From: UMGS172 sp964424555
Lineage (GTDB): Bacteria; Bacillota; Clostridia; Oscillospirales; Acutalibacteraceae
Assembly (NCBI GenBank): GCA_964424555.1
Contig: CAYRIX010000040.1
Coordinates: 1-15,309, forward strand
Reading direction: 5' to 3'
Length of the DNA stretch: 15,309 bases
Shown: positions 1 through 7,558 of the stretch, one piece after another
How positions within the stretch are numbered: the stretch's first letter is position 1
Layout: every line of letters begins with the position of its first letter
Translations under genes and position numbers: made by a program
The notes under the pieces: model-generated
The model's input: only the letters and a program-made list of their open reading frames with translations
Database searches by the model: none
Told to the model about the DNA's origin: nothing

Positions 1-1463
1 GTCCAAGAGGTTCTATGGGTAAAATCGATAATGGTAGAGGGGTAACGTGCATAAACTACCGAGAGTTTGCTACTATCAGAATAAGTAGTTGAGGTGCTGA
101 CAGTTGCGGTATTAGGGGTTACGTCAGCTACGCTCGTATAGTTGGCATCGTTATACCAACCCATAAACTTCTCGCCCTTGGCGGTGTTTTCAGTGTTGCT
201 GCCGGCGAGGGTGATAGAGGTTCCATCATACTGGGCACGGGTATAGATTTCACCATTGTCGTTATACAAGGTAACGCCTACATTCTCGCTTCCGCGGCTA
301 AAATGAGAAACCTGAACCGACTCGATAGCTATCTTAGAGCCGATACCTGAGAAAGCAATTCTCAAATAACTAGCGGAACTAGCAGTATTTGGATAGAAAG
401 AAGCGGTGAAATACTGCCAATCATCAGAAACAGCGGTAATCTTCTTACGGTTGAAGTGTATTGTCTGGCTAGCGGTTGCACCTGCGCGGCCGAAAGCAAT
501 GGCGGCATATCCGCTTTCACCTATTTCCAAGACCTTATACTTAACTGTAAGGGTATAGTAGTAGGGATTATTACCCACAACGGCTTTCCCGTCCGAATCG
601 ACAATGTTAACCCAGTCGGGAGAGGTGCCATTTTGTTGGGAATTTCCACTTGCTGTAATAACATCAACAGTGGGGACGAAAACTGCAATGCCATCTTCAC
701 CAAGATAAGAATCATTCATTATAGAAGCATAGCCGGTAGTACCGCCAGTGAATTTAAGATCATCAGCGGTGGTGTTTGCAGTACCGTCTTCGTTGAAGTA
801 CGAACTGAAATCACTATAAGTAGCGTTGCCATAAAAATTAGAAGAGGTTTCTGCGGTTATACTAAAGTTCTTAAGGTAACCGTCGATACCGACTTCGTTG
901 TAATAGGTGAGGTATACACCGGTAAGAGAAACCTCTGTTCCGTTATCATCTTTAGTAGGTGTAGTTGCTTTAAATGTAAGTGCCGCAGAGTGCCACTTAC
1001 CATCGCCGATAAAAGAACTGCTGATGCCCGATGTACTTGTACTAGTAATTGCCACACGGCCAAGACCTGCATAATCGGTCAAGCCATGGTAGGCTTGGAA
1101 ACCGAAATTAGAGGTTTCCGCACCTACAGCATCAATCAAGTAGTCAAAGGTGATGGTGTAATAGGTGTCCTTGGTTGCAACGAATGCTTTTGAAGTGTCG
1201 GCAGGGTCGGCAAGGCGAAAGTTAAAACGGCCGTTACCATAGTCCATTTTAATAACTGTCTGGCCTGTTCCCGTCGGATCGGTCACAAATGAATCTGATT
1301 TCAGAGTTCCGGTAGCTGTATAAATGCCGGAACCGCTGTAGAGACCGAAATCAGCAAGGTTGATTTCTTCGGCTGAAACAGATGTAATGGCAACTGTGCA
1401 CAATGACACCAACATCATGACAGCAAGTATTACACTGACAGCCTTTCTGAATGTGTTTTTCAT
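1..1463 (-). CDS. Large secreted protein with CBM-like modules and an InlB_B-like repeat (C-terminus beyond window)
   Basis: The frame is open from an ATG at 1463 to the window edge (487 codons), so the C-terminus is missing. A ribosome site (AAGGAGA) lies 8 nt upstream. Residues 1-31 form a classical signal peptide: basic start (MKNTFRKA), hydrophobic core, and a likely cut after VSA before EE. Two Gly/Ser/Thr-rich beta-strand segments follow, about residues 33-190 and 200-385, each with a pattern like YYTITFDY...DGKWHSAALTF or YYTLTVKY...DDWQYFTASF, which resembles CBM4/9/22-like beta-sandwiches. Residues about 394-473 look like one Listeria-Bacteroides (InlB_B) repeat: a Y-D/N-G start, the core GEKFMGWYNDANYTSV with W436, and the ending VYARY. 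No catalytic domain is visible in this part. The role is probably a surface or secreted glycan-binding protein or enzyme. Module naming is by pattern only. Confidence 0.85.
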   Translation of the reverse strand, partial: MKNTFRKAVSVILAVMMLVSLCTVAITSVSAEEINLADFGLYSGSGIYTATGTLKSDSFVTDPTGTGQTVIKMDYGNGRFNFRLADPADTSKAFVATKDTYYTITFDYLIDAVGAETSNFGFQAYHGLTDYAGLGRVAITSTSTSGISSSFIGDGKWHSAALTFKATTPTKDDNGTEVSLTGVYLTYYNEVGIDGYLKNFSITAETSSNFYGNATYSDFSSYFNEDGTANTTADDLKFTGGTTGYASIMNDSYLGEDGIAVFVPTVDVITASGNSQQNGTSPDWVNIVDSDGKAVVGNNPYYYTLTVKYKVLEIGESGYAAIAFGRAGATASQTIHFNRKKITAVSDDWQYFTASFYPNTASSASYLRIAFSGIGSKIAIESVQVSHFSRGSENVGVTLYNDNGEIYTRAQYDGTSITLAGSNTENTAKGEKFMGWYNDANYTSVADVTPNTATVSTSTTYSDSSKLSVVYARYPSTIIDFTHRTSW

Positions 1464-1531
1464 AAAAGTACTCTCCTTTATATTAGATTTTCGTATAGGT
1501 ACACCTACACAAAGATACTTTTACATAAAAC

Positions 1532-1560
1532 ATAATACATTATTTTGCAACCGTTGTCAA
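1532..1560 (-). promoter_or_regulatory. Promoter of the secreted-protein gene
   Basis: Read on the minus strand: TTGACA (1560-1555), a 17-nt spacer, then TATTAT (1537-1532). Predicted transcription start is near 1525, giving a leader of about 60 nt before the ATG at 1463. Confidence 0.75.
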
Positions 1561-1645
1561 ACATATTTTGGGAAATTTTTAAAAAATTTTTTTCGAGACT
1601 TTTTGGGCTTATCAAAATTGGTTGAACAACCACACAAAAGGACAT

Positions 1646-1684
1646 CAAAAAAGCATTGGCCCCACCCTCGGAAGCCAATGCTTT
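1646..1684 (-). terminator. Rho-independent terminator after the GH20 gene
   Basis: An 11-bp perfect stem, AAAGCATTGGC (1650-1660) with GCCAATGCTTT (1674-1684), and a 13-nt loop. On the minus strand the stem runs directly into a T run (1652-1646). It lies 32 nt after the GH20 stop codon. Confidence 0.85.
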
Positions 1685-1715
1685 ATATTATACTTTTAGC
1701 ATCAACGTTAAAACT

Positions 1716-3314
1716 TTAGAAGCAGTTTGCAGAAGATATTTTTGCGTAATTGTTTAATCTGTATTGGTCGGTTGGATACTTTAACAGCACCTCCTCCAAC
1801 TCATCAATTCGGTCGATATCGCCGTTTATATAGGCCTCGAGACGATCACGGCAGCTTTCAAGCCTCTTTATAACACCGCCGAGACGCATATCCTGCACAT
1901 CAAAGCCGTGAGGCTTTTTCTCCTTGAACCAGCATTCCTCGTATGCTCGGTGGAAGGCATTGACCTTGGCCTCTGCGATGAGATATTCCTTGACAACGCC
2001 TTTTAGTGCCTCTTTGTCACCCGATTTATAAACCTCACGAGTCAGCTTGCCCAAGCCGCCCTTGTAAGCAACGGCCTCACACAAAGCGGCGGCCGACTTA
2101 AACAAATAGCCATAGGTCTTATGCTCAGCCAAGGGCCAAAGCTCTGAGGCGTAACCCAAGTAGGTCTCCTTCATCTTGGCAGGATCGTCAACTATTGTAT
2201 CGGAGAAGCCCAAAAATGGGTCTGAGTAAAGCATCTGCTTGTCAGGTAACTGTGCCGAAGTATCAGCATTAGGACTGTAAACGGAAGGAAGATCAAGCTT
2301 CATATAATCATCAAAGCCAAAGCCGAACAGCTCCTCGAACTTCTGCTTAATTGAATCGAGGTCATCGTTACCCCGATACACCTCGGCAGAGTACATCAGT
2401 GCAGGCAGGATGCTAAAGGTTGAACACTCGCCGCCGTTGTCACCCCAGCAGGTCAAGAAAACGTTTTCAACACCTGCATCTCGGCAGGCCGACATAGCCG
2501 ATTTTGTAATATTCATTGACATATTGTTGTGAGGAGTGAAGCCTGTCCACGTCCATGCACCGCCTGCAAACCAGACAGGCTTATTAAAACGCTTGTGTGC
2601 CTCGATCATAATGTCGTAGGGTTCACGTTCCATCTTATAATAGTCCCAATAGACCAGTTCAACATTATCGGGAACGCACTTGACGATATCCTCGGTGATG
2701 ATATCGGGGTCTTTGACGTAGTATCCGCCGTGGTTGGCTAACCTAAAGAACATATCGCTCCACATCATTGGCTCAAAATCATATTTTGCGGCAAGCTCGG
2801 CAACACGCTTCAAATGGCGTGCAATGATCTCGAAACGGTTTTGGAAGCCGTGTTTATCGAGGAACTTTCCGAGTCCGACGTTATGAGCCTCATCCATACC
2901 GATATGTAATTTATTGGTCTTAAAGCACTGGCGCAAGGTACTGAACATATCCTCGATAAGCGTATAGGTCTTTTCCTCGTCGATAAGCAGGATGTCATCA
3001 CAGTCGTGAACGGCATTGTATTCAGGCCAGCGGAACATCTGATTAAGGTGTGCCAAGGTCTGGATACAAGGGATAAGCTCTATCCCTTTTTCCTCGCCGT
3101 ATTTGACAATTTCCTTCATCTCGTCCTTGGAGTAGCGGCCTCGAAGATAGCCAAACCAAGGCTGATTATCGACCTCATAGGTGTCCTCGGTGTAGAGCAT
3201 CAGCATATTATAGCCCATCTTACTCAAGGAATCGATAAATTTTTTGACCGTGTCGACCGTCATAACGGCATTTCTCGAGCAGTCGACCATTACACCCAAA
3301 CGTTTTTTATCCAT
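1716..3314 (-). CDS. Beta-N-acetylhexosaminidase, glycoside hydrolase family 20
   Basis: A 532-aa protein with no signal peptide or membrane segment, so it is probably cytoplasmic and acts on imported GlcNAc- or GalNAc-containing oligosaccharides. The GH20 TIM barrel starts almost at residue 1 (strand RLGVMVDCSR). The diagnostic HIGMDEAH motif gives the catalytic Asp141-Glu142 pair of substrate-assisted GH20 hydrolysis. Aromatic residues that would line the -1 pocket are visible at W185 (MMWSDMFF), W254/W256 (GGAWTWTGF) and W290 (TCWGDNGGE). The classical GH20b N-terminal domain is absent. The roughly 200-residue C-terminal helical part and overall layout resemble the single-barrel Hex1/BhGH20-like bacterial branch rather than the lysosomal hexosaminidases. 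The ATG at 3314 is preceded by a GAGGTTGAGG sequence. The gene appears monocistronic, with terminators on both sides. Exact substrate cannot be read. Confidence 0.85.
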   Translation of the reverse strand: MDKKRLGVMVDCSRNAVMTVDTVKKFIDSLSKMGYNMLMLYTEDTYEVDNQPWFGYLRGRYSKDEMKEIVKYGEEKGIELIPCIQTLAHLNQMFRWPEYNAVHDCDDILLIDEEKTYTLIEDMFSTLRQCFKTNKLHIGMDEAHNVGLGKFLDKHGFQNRFEIIARHLKRVAELAAKYDFEPMMWSDMFFRLANHGGYYVKDPDIITEDIVKCVPDNVELVYWDYYKMEREPYDIMIEAHKRFNKPVWFAGGAWTWTGFTPHNNMSMNITKSAMSACRDAGVENVFLTCWGDNGGECSTFSILPALMYSAEVYRGNDDLDSIKQKFEELFGFGFDDYMKLDLPSVYSPNADTSAQLPDKQMLYSDPFLGFSDTIVDDPAKMKETYLGYASELWPLAEHKTYGYLFKSAAALCEAVAYKGGLGKLTREVYKSGDKEALKGVVKEYLIAEAKVNAFHRAYEECWFKEKKPHGFDVQDMRLGGVIKRLESCRDRLEAYINGDIDRIDELEEVLLKYPTDQYRLNNYAKISSANCF

Positions 3315-3334
3315 AACCTCAACCTCATTTCAAA

Positions 3335-3379
3335 AAAAGAAAAAATAATGAGCACAGACCATTGCGACCTATGCTCATT
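3335..3379 (-). terminator. Terminator of the mgtE-GT2-galT transcript
   Basis: Stem AATGAGCA (3347-3354) with TGCTCATT (3372-3379), 17-nt loop. On the minus strand it is followed by a T-rich tract (ATTTTTTCTTTTTTT). It ends the galT transcript about 65 nt after the galT stop. If the promoter at 3377-3405 is real, part of this hairpin would sit at the 5' end of the GH20 mRNA. Confidence 0.7.
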
Positions 3380-3383
3380 TTAC
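3358..3383. repeat. Copy 1 of a short direct repeat shared with the end of the DeoR-family gene
   Basis: ACCATTGCGACCTAT (3358-3372) is identical to 15059-15073. After a 6-nt insertion (GCTCAT), TTTACTAAA continues the match. Copy 1 forms the loop and right arm of the galT terminator hairpin. Copy 2 is the last codons and stop of the DeoR-family gene. Confidence 0.6.
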
Positions 3384-3405
3384 TAAATGAAAATTCAAAT
3401 GTAAA
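3377..3405 (-). promoter_or_regulatory. Possible GH20 promoter overlapping the upstream hairpin
   Basis: On the minus strand: TTTACA (3405-3400), 17-nt spacer, TAAAAT (3382-3377). This is the best sigma-A match between galT and the GH20 gene. Transcription would start near 3370, inside the hairpin at 3347-3379, so the match may be fortuitous in AT-rich DNA. Confidence 0.4.
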
Positions 3406-3418
3406 GACAAATTGACAT

Positions 3419-3434
3419 TATTTGTAGACAAATA
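3419..3434. repeat. 16-nt perfect palindrome, possible operator
   Basis: TATTTGTAGACAAATA is fully self-complementary and lies 10 nt before the galT stop codon end, just upstream of the possible GH20 -35 box. A similar half (AGACAAAT) recurs at about 3404-3413. It could be an operator for the GH20 gene. It is short and AT-rich, so chance is possible. Confidence 0.3.
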
Positions 3435-3443
3435 TTTACCTGT

Positions 3444-4934
3444 TTATTTGTTCACTTCGTCAACAAATTTAAGGAATGCGGACTTGCCCTTGTCATCACG
3501 CTTATAAACACCTGCGTGCTCCAACACTTTAGCAAACACCTTGCCCACCTCAGTACGGATAATCTCGTCAACATTGTCAGCGGTTATGGTGTAGTTTTTG
3601 CTGAACTCATATGCCCAATCGGCATGCTTGGCGGTGACCTCATCAGCATAAAGGTCAGCACCCACCACCAATTTTTCACCTAAAACACGCATTTCCTCTT
3701 TAAGTCGTGCAGGTAAAACGGCCAGACCCATAACCTCGATAAGTCCGATGTTCTCTTTCTTTATATGATGCAGTTCTGCGTGGGGATGATAAACACCCAA
3801 CGGATGCTCAGTTGTGGTAATGTTGTTACGAAGCACAAGGTCCAACTCAAACTTGCCATTGGCGACACGGGCAATCGGAGTAATGGTGTTGTGGGGAGTG
3901 CCGTCGGTTTCAGCAAAAACAAAGGCATCCTCGTCGGTATACCCTCTCCATTTTAAGAGAATTTTATCTGCCAGCTCGATAAGACGGTCGGTGTCGTTTG
4001 AACGCAGACGGATAACCGACATCGGCCACTTTACAAGGCCTGCCTCAACGTCCTCAAAGCCATTGAATTTAACCGATGTTTCTATAGGTGCCTTGGCCAT
4101 TGCAAAGGTATAATGTCCGCCTTGAAAATGATCGTGGGTCAAAATCGAGCCGCCGACTATCGGCAGATCAGCGTTTGAACCGACGAAGTAGTGTGGAAAA
4201 AGTTTGACGAAATCAAGTAGTTTTCTGAAGGTTGCACGGTTGATAGCCATGGGAGTATGCTCGGAATTGAACACGATGCAATGCTCGTTGTAGTAAACGT
4301 AAGGCGAATACTGCATCATCCAAGGAGTGTCGTTTATCATCATGGGGATGATGCGGTGGTTGCCACGGGCAGGATGGTTCATTCGGCCTCTGTAACCCTC
4401 ATTTTCCTTACAAAGCAAGCACTTGGGGTAACCGCTCTGCTTAGCGTTTTTGGCAGCAGCAATAGCCTTGGGGTCTTTCTCGGGCTTGGACAGATTAATG
4501 GTGATATCAAGGTCACCGTACTCGGTCGAGGTGACCCACTTAACATCCTTTTTAATACGGTAGCGGCGGATATAATCACTGTCACAGCTTAATTTGTAGT
4601 AATAATCGGTAGCGGCCTCGGGCGACTTTTCATATTCCAACCAAAAGTTCTTGATAACCTCCGACGGACGTGGCACTAATGTCGACATGACCTTGGTATC
4701 AAAAAGATCCCTTTCGGTGATGTTATCATCTAAAAGTCCATTTTCCACCGCATAGGAAAGTATGTCTTTAAGAATGGTCTCAAGGTCGTCCGAAGTAACG
4801 GTCTGGGGCTCGGAGTACTCGTCCATATCCAATATTTCAAGTATACGGTTGGTGGTATATACCCTATCCTCTGTGGTAATGAGACCGCATTTCACACCGT
4901 ATTCTACTAAATTTTTAATTTGCTGTTCTATCAT
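3444..4934 (-). CDS. galT: UDP-glucose--hexose-1-phosphate uridylyltransferase, Firmicutes-type (class 2)
   Basis: Leloir pathway enzyme: UDP-glucose + galactose-1-phosphate gives glucose-1-phosphate + UDP-galactose, in the cytoplasm. The 496-aa length matches the Firmicutes class-2 family, which is longer than the E. coli type. Visible family motifs are PKCLLCKENEGYRGR with C172/C175, HPARGNHRIIPM, NEHCIVFNSEHTPM, and GGSILTHDHFQGGHY at about 262-276. The longest frame begins with a TTG at 4949, but the ATG at 4934 has a GCAGGTG ribosome site 6 nt upstream, and the TTG lies inside that leader. The gene follows the glycosyltransferase by 18 nt, so they are co-transcribed. No galK or galE is in the window. 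This is the last gene of the mgtE cluster. Confidence 0.95.
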   Translation of the reverse strand: MIEQQIKNLVEYGVKCGLITTEDRVYTTNRILEILDMDEYSEPQTVTSDDLETILKDILSYAVENGLLDDNITERDLFDTKVMSTLVPRPSEVIKNFWLEYEKSPEAATDYYYKLSCDSDYIRRYRIKKDVKWVTSTEYGDLDITINLSKPEKDPKAIAAAKNAKQSGYPKCLLCKENEGYRGRMNHPARGNHRIIPMMINDTPWMMQYSPYVYYNEHCIVFNSEHTPMAINRATFRKLLDFVKLFPHYFVGSNADLPIVGGSILTHDHFQGGHYTFAMAKAPIETSVKFNGFEDVEAGLVKWPMSVIRLRSNDTDRLIELADKILLKWRGYTDEDAFVFAETDGTPHNTITPIARVANGKFELDLVLRNNITTTEHPLGVYHPHAELHHIKKENIGLIEVMGLAVLPARLKEEMRVLGEKLVVGADLYADEVTAKHADWAYEFSKNYTITADNVDEIIRTEVGKVFAKVLEHAGVYKRDDKGKSAFLKFVDEVNK

Positions 4935-4952
4935 TTTTATCACCTGCAAAAA

Positions 4953-5939
4953 TTAATGCTTTAATACGTAAACAAAATCCCCTATCAAGCCTCTGAAATG
5001 TATCGTCGCAACCTCTTTCAGCCGGTGATACAAAAACAGATTTTTAAAGCAAGGAATAAGCTTTTTATCATACAAAATGCTCTTCCGATTTTCACAAAAC
5101 CGTTGAAGCTTTTGTAAAAACACTACCTGTTCTTTATCGTCGGCGTTGATATTTACCCGAACCATTTCAAGCTGAGCCGTTTGTTGCTGTAAAACCTTGA
5201 AGCGCACATCCTCGGCACCTCTCATTTTAAGCGGACCAAAGGAGTTGTCGGTGCTTAAGCCTATGGTATTATTACCGTGCTGACGGTAACCGATAAGCGG
5301 CACATTTAAAAATCTTAGTCCGTCCTGCTTTGCGGCAATGACATTAAGCTCCCAATCATGGGGCATTTCGCACCTTGAGGTTTGAAGATAACACTCAACC
5401 GCCTCTCTTTTAAAAGCACAGGTACACCCTGGGGAAATATTGTACACCAGCACTGTGTTTAGGTCAACCCTAACGCAATCACCCTTACCCACAGGGTACA
5501 GTATCAATCCGTGATTGGCTGTATTGCGTTTGCCCTCTCCGAACGGCACCAAAACAGCACCCTCTCGGTCGGTCATGTCGAATGAAGTGTTGACCCCTAA
5601 GCAATCACGGTCATTTTCAAAAACCGTCAAAACCTTTTCAATTTTTTCGGGATACCATACATCATCCTGATCGCATAGGAAGACCACATCACCTGTTGTG
5701 TTTTTCAAGCAATTATAAAAATTCCTTTTATAGCCCGAATTAGTCTCAGCTACCGTAAGCTTCCAATCAAGACCGTGTGAGGAAATATAATCACGAACTA
5801 TCTCGGGTGTTTTATCGGTCGAGCGGTCATCTATTATTATGACCTCATCAGGCCGTCTTGTTTGGTTCAGCAAAGAATCCAACTGCGGCACTATAAAGCT
5901 TTCGCCGTTATAGGTTGCAAGTGCCACCGAAACCGTCAT
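4953..5939 (-). CDS. Family 2 glycosyltransferase, rhamnosyltransferase-like
   Basis: 328 aa. The N-terminal GT-A fold opens directly with VSVALATYNG. It carries DDRSTD (37-42) for nucleotide binding and LCDQDDVW with the DxD metal site at D90/D92. The later HDWEL motif is the usual general-base region of this GT2 group, and YRQHGNNTIG is typical of the WcaA/RfbF-like enzymes that build surface polysaccharide. No clear membrane helix is seen, so it is probably cytoplasmic and membrane-associated. Donor and acceptor cannot be read from sequence. The ATG at 5939 has an AAGGTGG ribosome site 7 nt upstream. The gene sits 15 nt after mgtE and 18 nt before galT. Confidence 0.88.
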   Translation of the reverse strand: MTVSVALATYNGESFIVPQLDSLLNQTRRPDEVIIIDDRSTDKTPEIVRDYISSHGLDWKLTVAETNSGYKRNFYNCLKNTTGDVVFLCDQDDVWYPEKIEKVLTVFENDRDCLGVNTSFDMTDREGAVLVPFGEGKRNTANHGLILYPVGKGDCVRVDLNTVLVYNISPGCTCAFKREAVECYLQTSRCEMPHDWELNVIAAKQDGLRFLNVPLIGYRQHGNNTIGLSTDNSFGPLKMRGAEDVRFKVLQQQTAQLEMVRVNINADDKEQVVFLQKLQRFCENRKSILYDKKLIPCFKNLFLYHRLKEVATIHFRGLIGDFVYVLKH

Positions 5940-5954
5940 TCCCTCACCACCTTT

Positions 5955-7319
5955 TTATACTCCCAATATCCTCATTGCAATAAAGAAATAGACGATCAGC
6001 GACAGAACGTCAACTATAGTCGTAATAAACGGACTGGCCATGACCGCAGGGTCAAGCTTTACCGCCTTAGCCAAGATCGGCAGACTGCATCCGACCAGCT
6101 TCGCCGCAAACACTGTCACTACTAAAGTAAGGCTAACGACCGCCATTTCCGAATACGATACGTTCATATTAAGCAACATATTGTCGATAAGGATTATTTT
6201 CAAAAAGCATGTAACTGCAAGCGTCACGCCGCACAAAAGTGCAACCCTCAGCTCCTTCCACAGGACCCTCAAGATGTCCTTTAACTCAATTTCTCCGACA
6301 GCCATACCACGGATAACGGTGGCCGATGACTGACCGCCTGCATTACCGCCCGTTCCCATCAGCATCGGGATGAACGAAATAAGCACGGGAAAAACGCTCA
6401 AGGCATCCTCAAACGAGCTGATGATAACACCGGTAAAGGTTGCCGACAGCATGAGCAGCAGGAGCCACGGAATACGGTTGAGCCAAATGCTCAAGGTTCC
6501 TGTTTTCAGATATGGCTTATCGGTCGAGGTGATAGCCGCCATACGCTCAATATCCTCGGTGGCTTCCTCCTCCAGAACATCCATAGCATCGTCGACCGTA
6601 ACGATACCGACTATCCTACCCTCTTTATCAACTACAGGCAAAGCAAGTATATCGTACTTTGAGAAGGTCTGTGCCACGACCTCCTTATCCTCATAAGCAT
6701 CGATACTGATAACATTGGTCTCCATTATATCGGAGACCACCTGCTCGGACTCGGCCATAAGAAGATCCTTAACCGAGACAGTGCCTATAAGCCGACGCTT
6801 TTCGGTAACATAACAGGTGTAAACCGTTTCCTTGTTTATACTTTCCCTGCGTATCTTATTAAAGCACTCGGCAATAGTCAGGTCCTTTTTCAACGACACA
6901 TATTCGACCGTCATGATACTGCCTGCCGAATCCTCGGGATATTTTAGCAGCTCGTTAATTTGACGGCGGACTGCAGGGTCGGTATTTTTCAGTATTCTCG
7001 CAACTACATTGGCCGGCATCTCCTCGATGATATCTACGGTATCATCCAACCAAAGCTCATTGAATATGTCACGCAACTCAACATCACTGAAGCTGCGTAT
7101 CAAAAGCTCCCGATCCTCGTTTTCCATATAGGAAAAGACCTCGCCTGCCAGATCCTTTGGCAGTATTCTGAAAGCAATAGGGATCTCCTTATCCTTAAGA
7201 CCGCCTATCATTTCGGCAATGTCGGCAGGGTTTTCCTCTAAAAGCAGGTTGCGAAGCCTTGCAAAAGCATGTGCTTCAACCAGTTCCTTGACCACTGCCA
7301 TTATTTCTTCTCTCTCCAT
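5955..7319 (-). CDS. mgtE: Magnesium transporter MgtE
   Basis: 454 aa, the usual MgtE length. It acts in the cytoplasmic membrane as a Mg2+-gated Mg2+ channel. Domain order: an N-terminal helical MgtE_N domain with repeated acidic helices (about 5-130), a pair of CBS domains (about 134-250; IMTVEYVSL, LPVVDKEGRIVGIVTVDD), a plug-type linker, then five membrane segments (about 283-454). Signatures are GTGGNAGGQSSATVIRG at 322-338 and LDPAVMASPFITTIVD at 422-437, whose final Asp corresponds to the conserved pore Asp. The long frame extends to a TTG at 7367, but the ATG at 7319 has an AAAGGAG site 9 nt upstream. The upstream start would lie inside the riboswitch expression platform. First gene of the mgtE-GT2-galT cluster. 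Confidence 0.96.
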   Translation of the reverse strand: MEREEIMAVVKELVEAHAFARLRNLLLEENPADIAEMIGGLKDKEIPIAFRILPKDLAGEVFSYMENEDRELLIRSFSDVELRDIFNELWLDDTVDIIEEMPANVVARILKNTDPAVRRQINELLKYPEDSAGSIMTVEYVSLKKDLTIAECFNKIRRESINKETVYTCYVTEKRRLIGTVSVKDLLMAESEQVVSDIMETNVISIDAYEDKEVVAQTFSKYDILALPVVDKEGRIVGIVTVDDAMDVLEEEATEDIERMAAITSTDKPYLKTGTLSIWLNRIPWLLLLMLSATFTGVIISSFEDALSVFPVLISFIPMLMGTGGNAGGQSSATVIRGMAVGEIELKDILRVLWKELRVALLCGVTLAVTCFLKIILIDNMLLNMNVSYSEMAVVSLTLVVTVFAAKLVGCSLPILAKAVKLDPAVMASPFITTIVDVLSLIVYFFIAMRILGV

Positions 7320-7500
7320 TTGATATTTCTCCTTTCTTGGTGCAGTTTTACTGCGTTTTGACAGCAAGAAAGGTACAAAACGGCTGAGATACCAATTTAC
7401 ATCAGAGAAAAACGGACATAGACCGTTTTTCTCAAGGTACCTCGGGGCTTCATACCGCTACTGTTACTGCCTGTGTCCATTTAATTCTCACCTCACAAAT
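7320..7500 (-). ncRNA. M-box (ykoK) magnesium riboswitch leader of mgtE
   Basis: The minus strand carries the M-box 5' core: GGTGAG (7492-7487), then ATGGACACAGGC (7480-7469). Inside it are a helix GAGGTACC (7443-7436) with GGTATCTC (7393-7386) and an 11-bp hairpin GAGAAAAACGG/CCGTTTTTCTC (7433-7405). CTGATGTAA follows on the 3' side, like the conserved M-box junction. The position directly before mgtE fits established M-box biology, in which Mg2+ binding shuts off the downstream Mg2+ transporter. The element was recognised by eye, so the exact aptamer boundaries are approximate. Confidence 0.78.
7329..7373 (-). promoter_or_regulatory. Ribosome-site-sequestering helix downstream of the M-box
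   Basis: On the minus strand CCTTTCTTG (7373-7365) can pair with CAAGAAAGG (7339-7331), a 9-bp stem that takes up the first part of the mgtE ribosome site AAAGGAG. A small GCAGT/ACTGC hairpin sits in the loop. No T run follows any hairpin here, so the switch probably controls translation initiation rather than termination. Confidence 0.65.
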
Positions 7501-7529
7501 CAAAAATGATACATTTTATATGCAAAAAG

Positions 7530-7558
7530 ATTATAATACCTCAAAAAATATTTGTCAA
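7530..7558 (-). promoter_or_regulatory. Consensus sigma-A promoter of the mgtE cluster
   Basis: Minus strand: TTGACA (7558-7553), 17-nt spacer, TATAAT (7535-7530), a perfect match to both hexamers. Start near 7523, giving a leader of about 205 nt that contains the M-box. The TGA inside TTGACA is the stop codon of the PstS-like gene. Confidence 0.88.

Noticed and set aside
456..1193. A 245-codon plus-strand open frame
   Set aside because: It lies opposite the secreted-protein gene, which has a ribosome site, promoter and signal peptide. The plus frame reads as Cys/Ile-rich, low-meaning sequence with no ribosome site.
1360..1719. Plus-strand frame across the promoter of the secreted-protein gene
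   Set aside because: It covers a promoter and a terminator of the minus strand and lacks a ribosome site.
3006..3386. Plus-strand frame ending in HCDLCSFY, similar to the end of the DeoR-family protein
   Set aside because: Only the last few codons match, because of the short repeat. The rest is the shadow of the GH20 gene, so it is not treated as a pseudogene.
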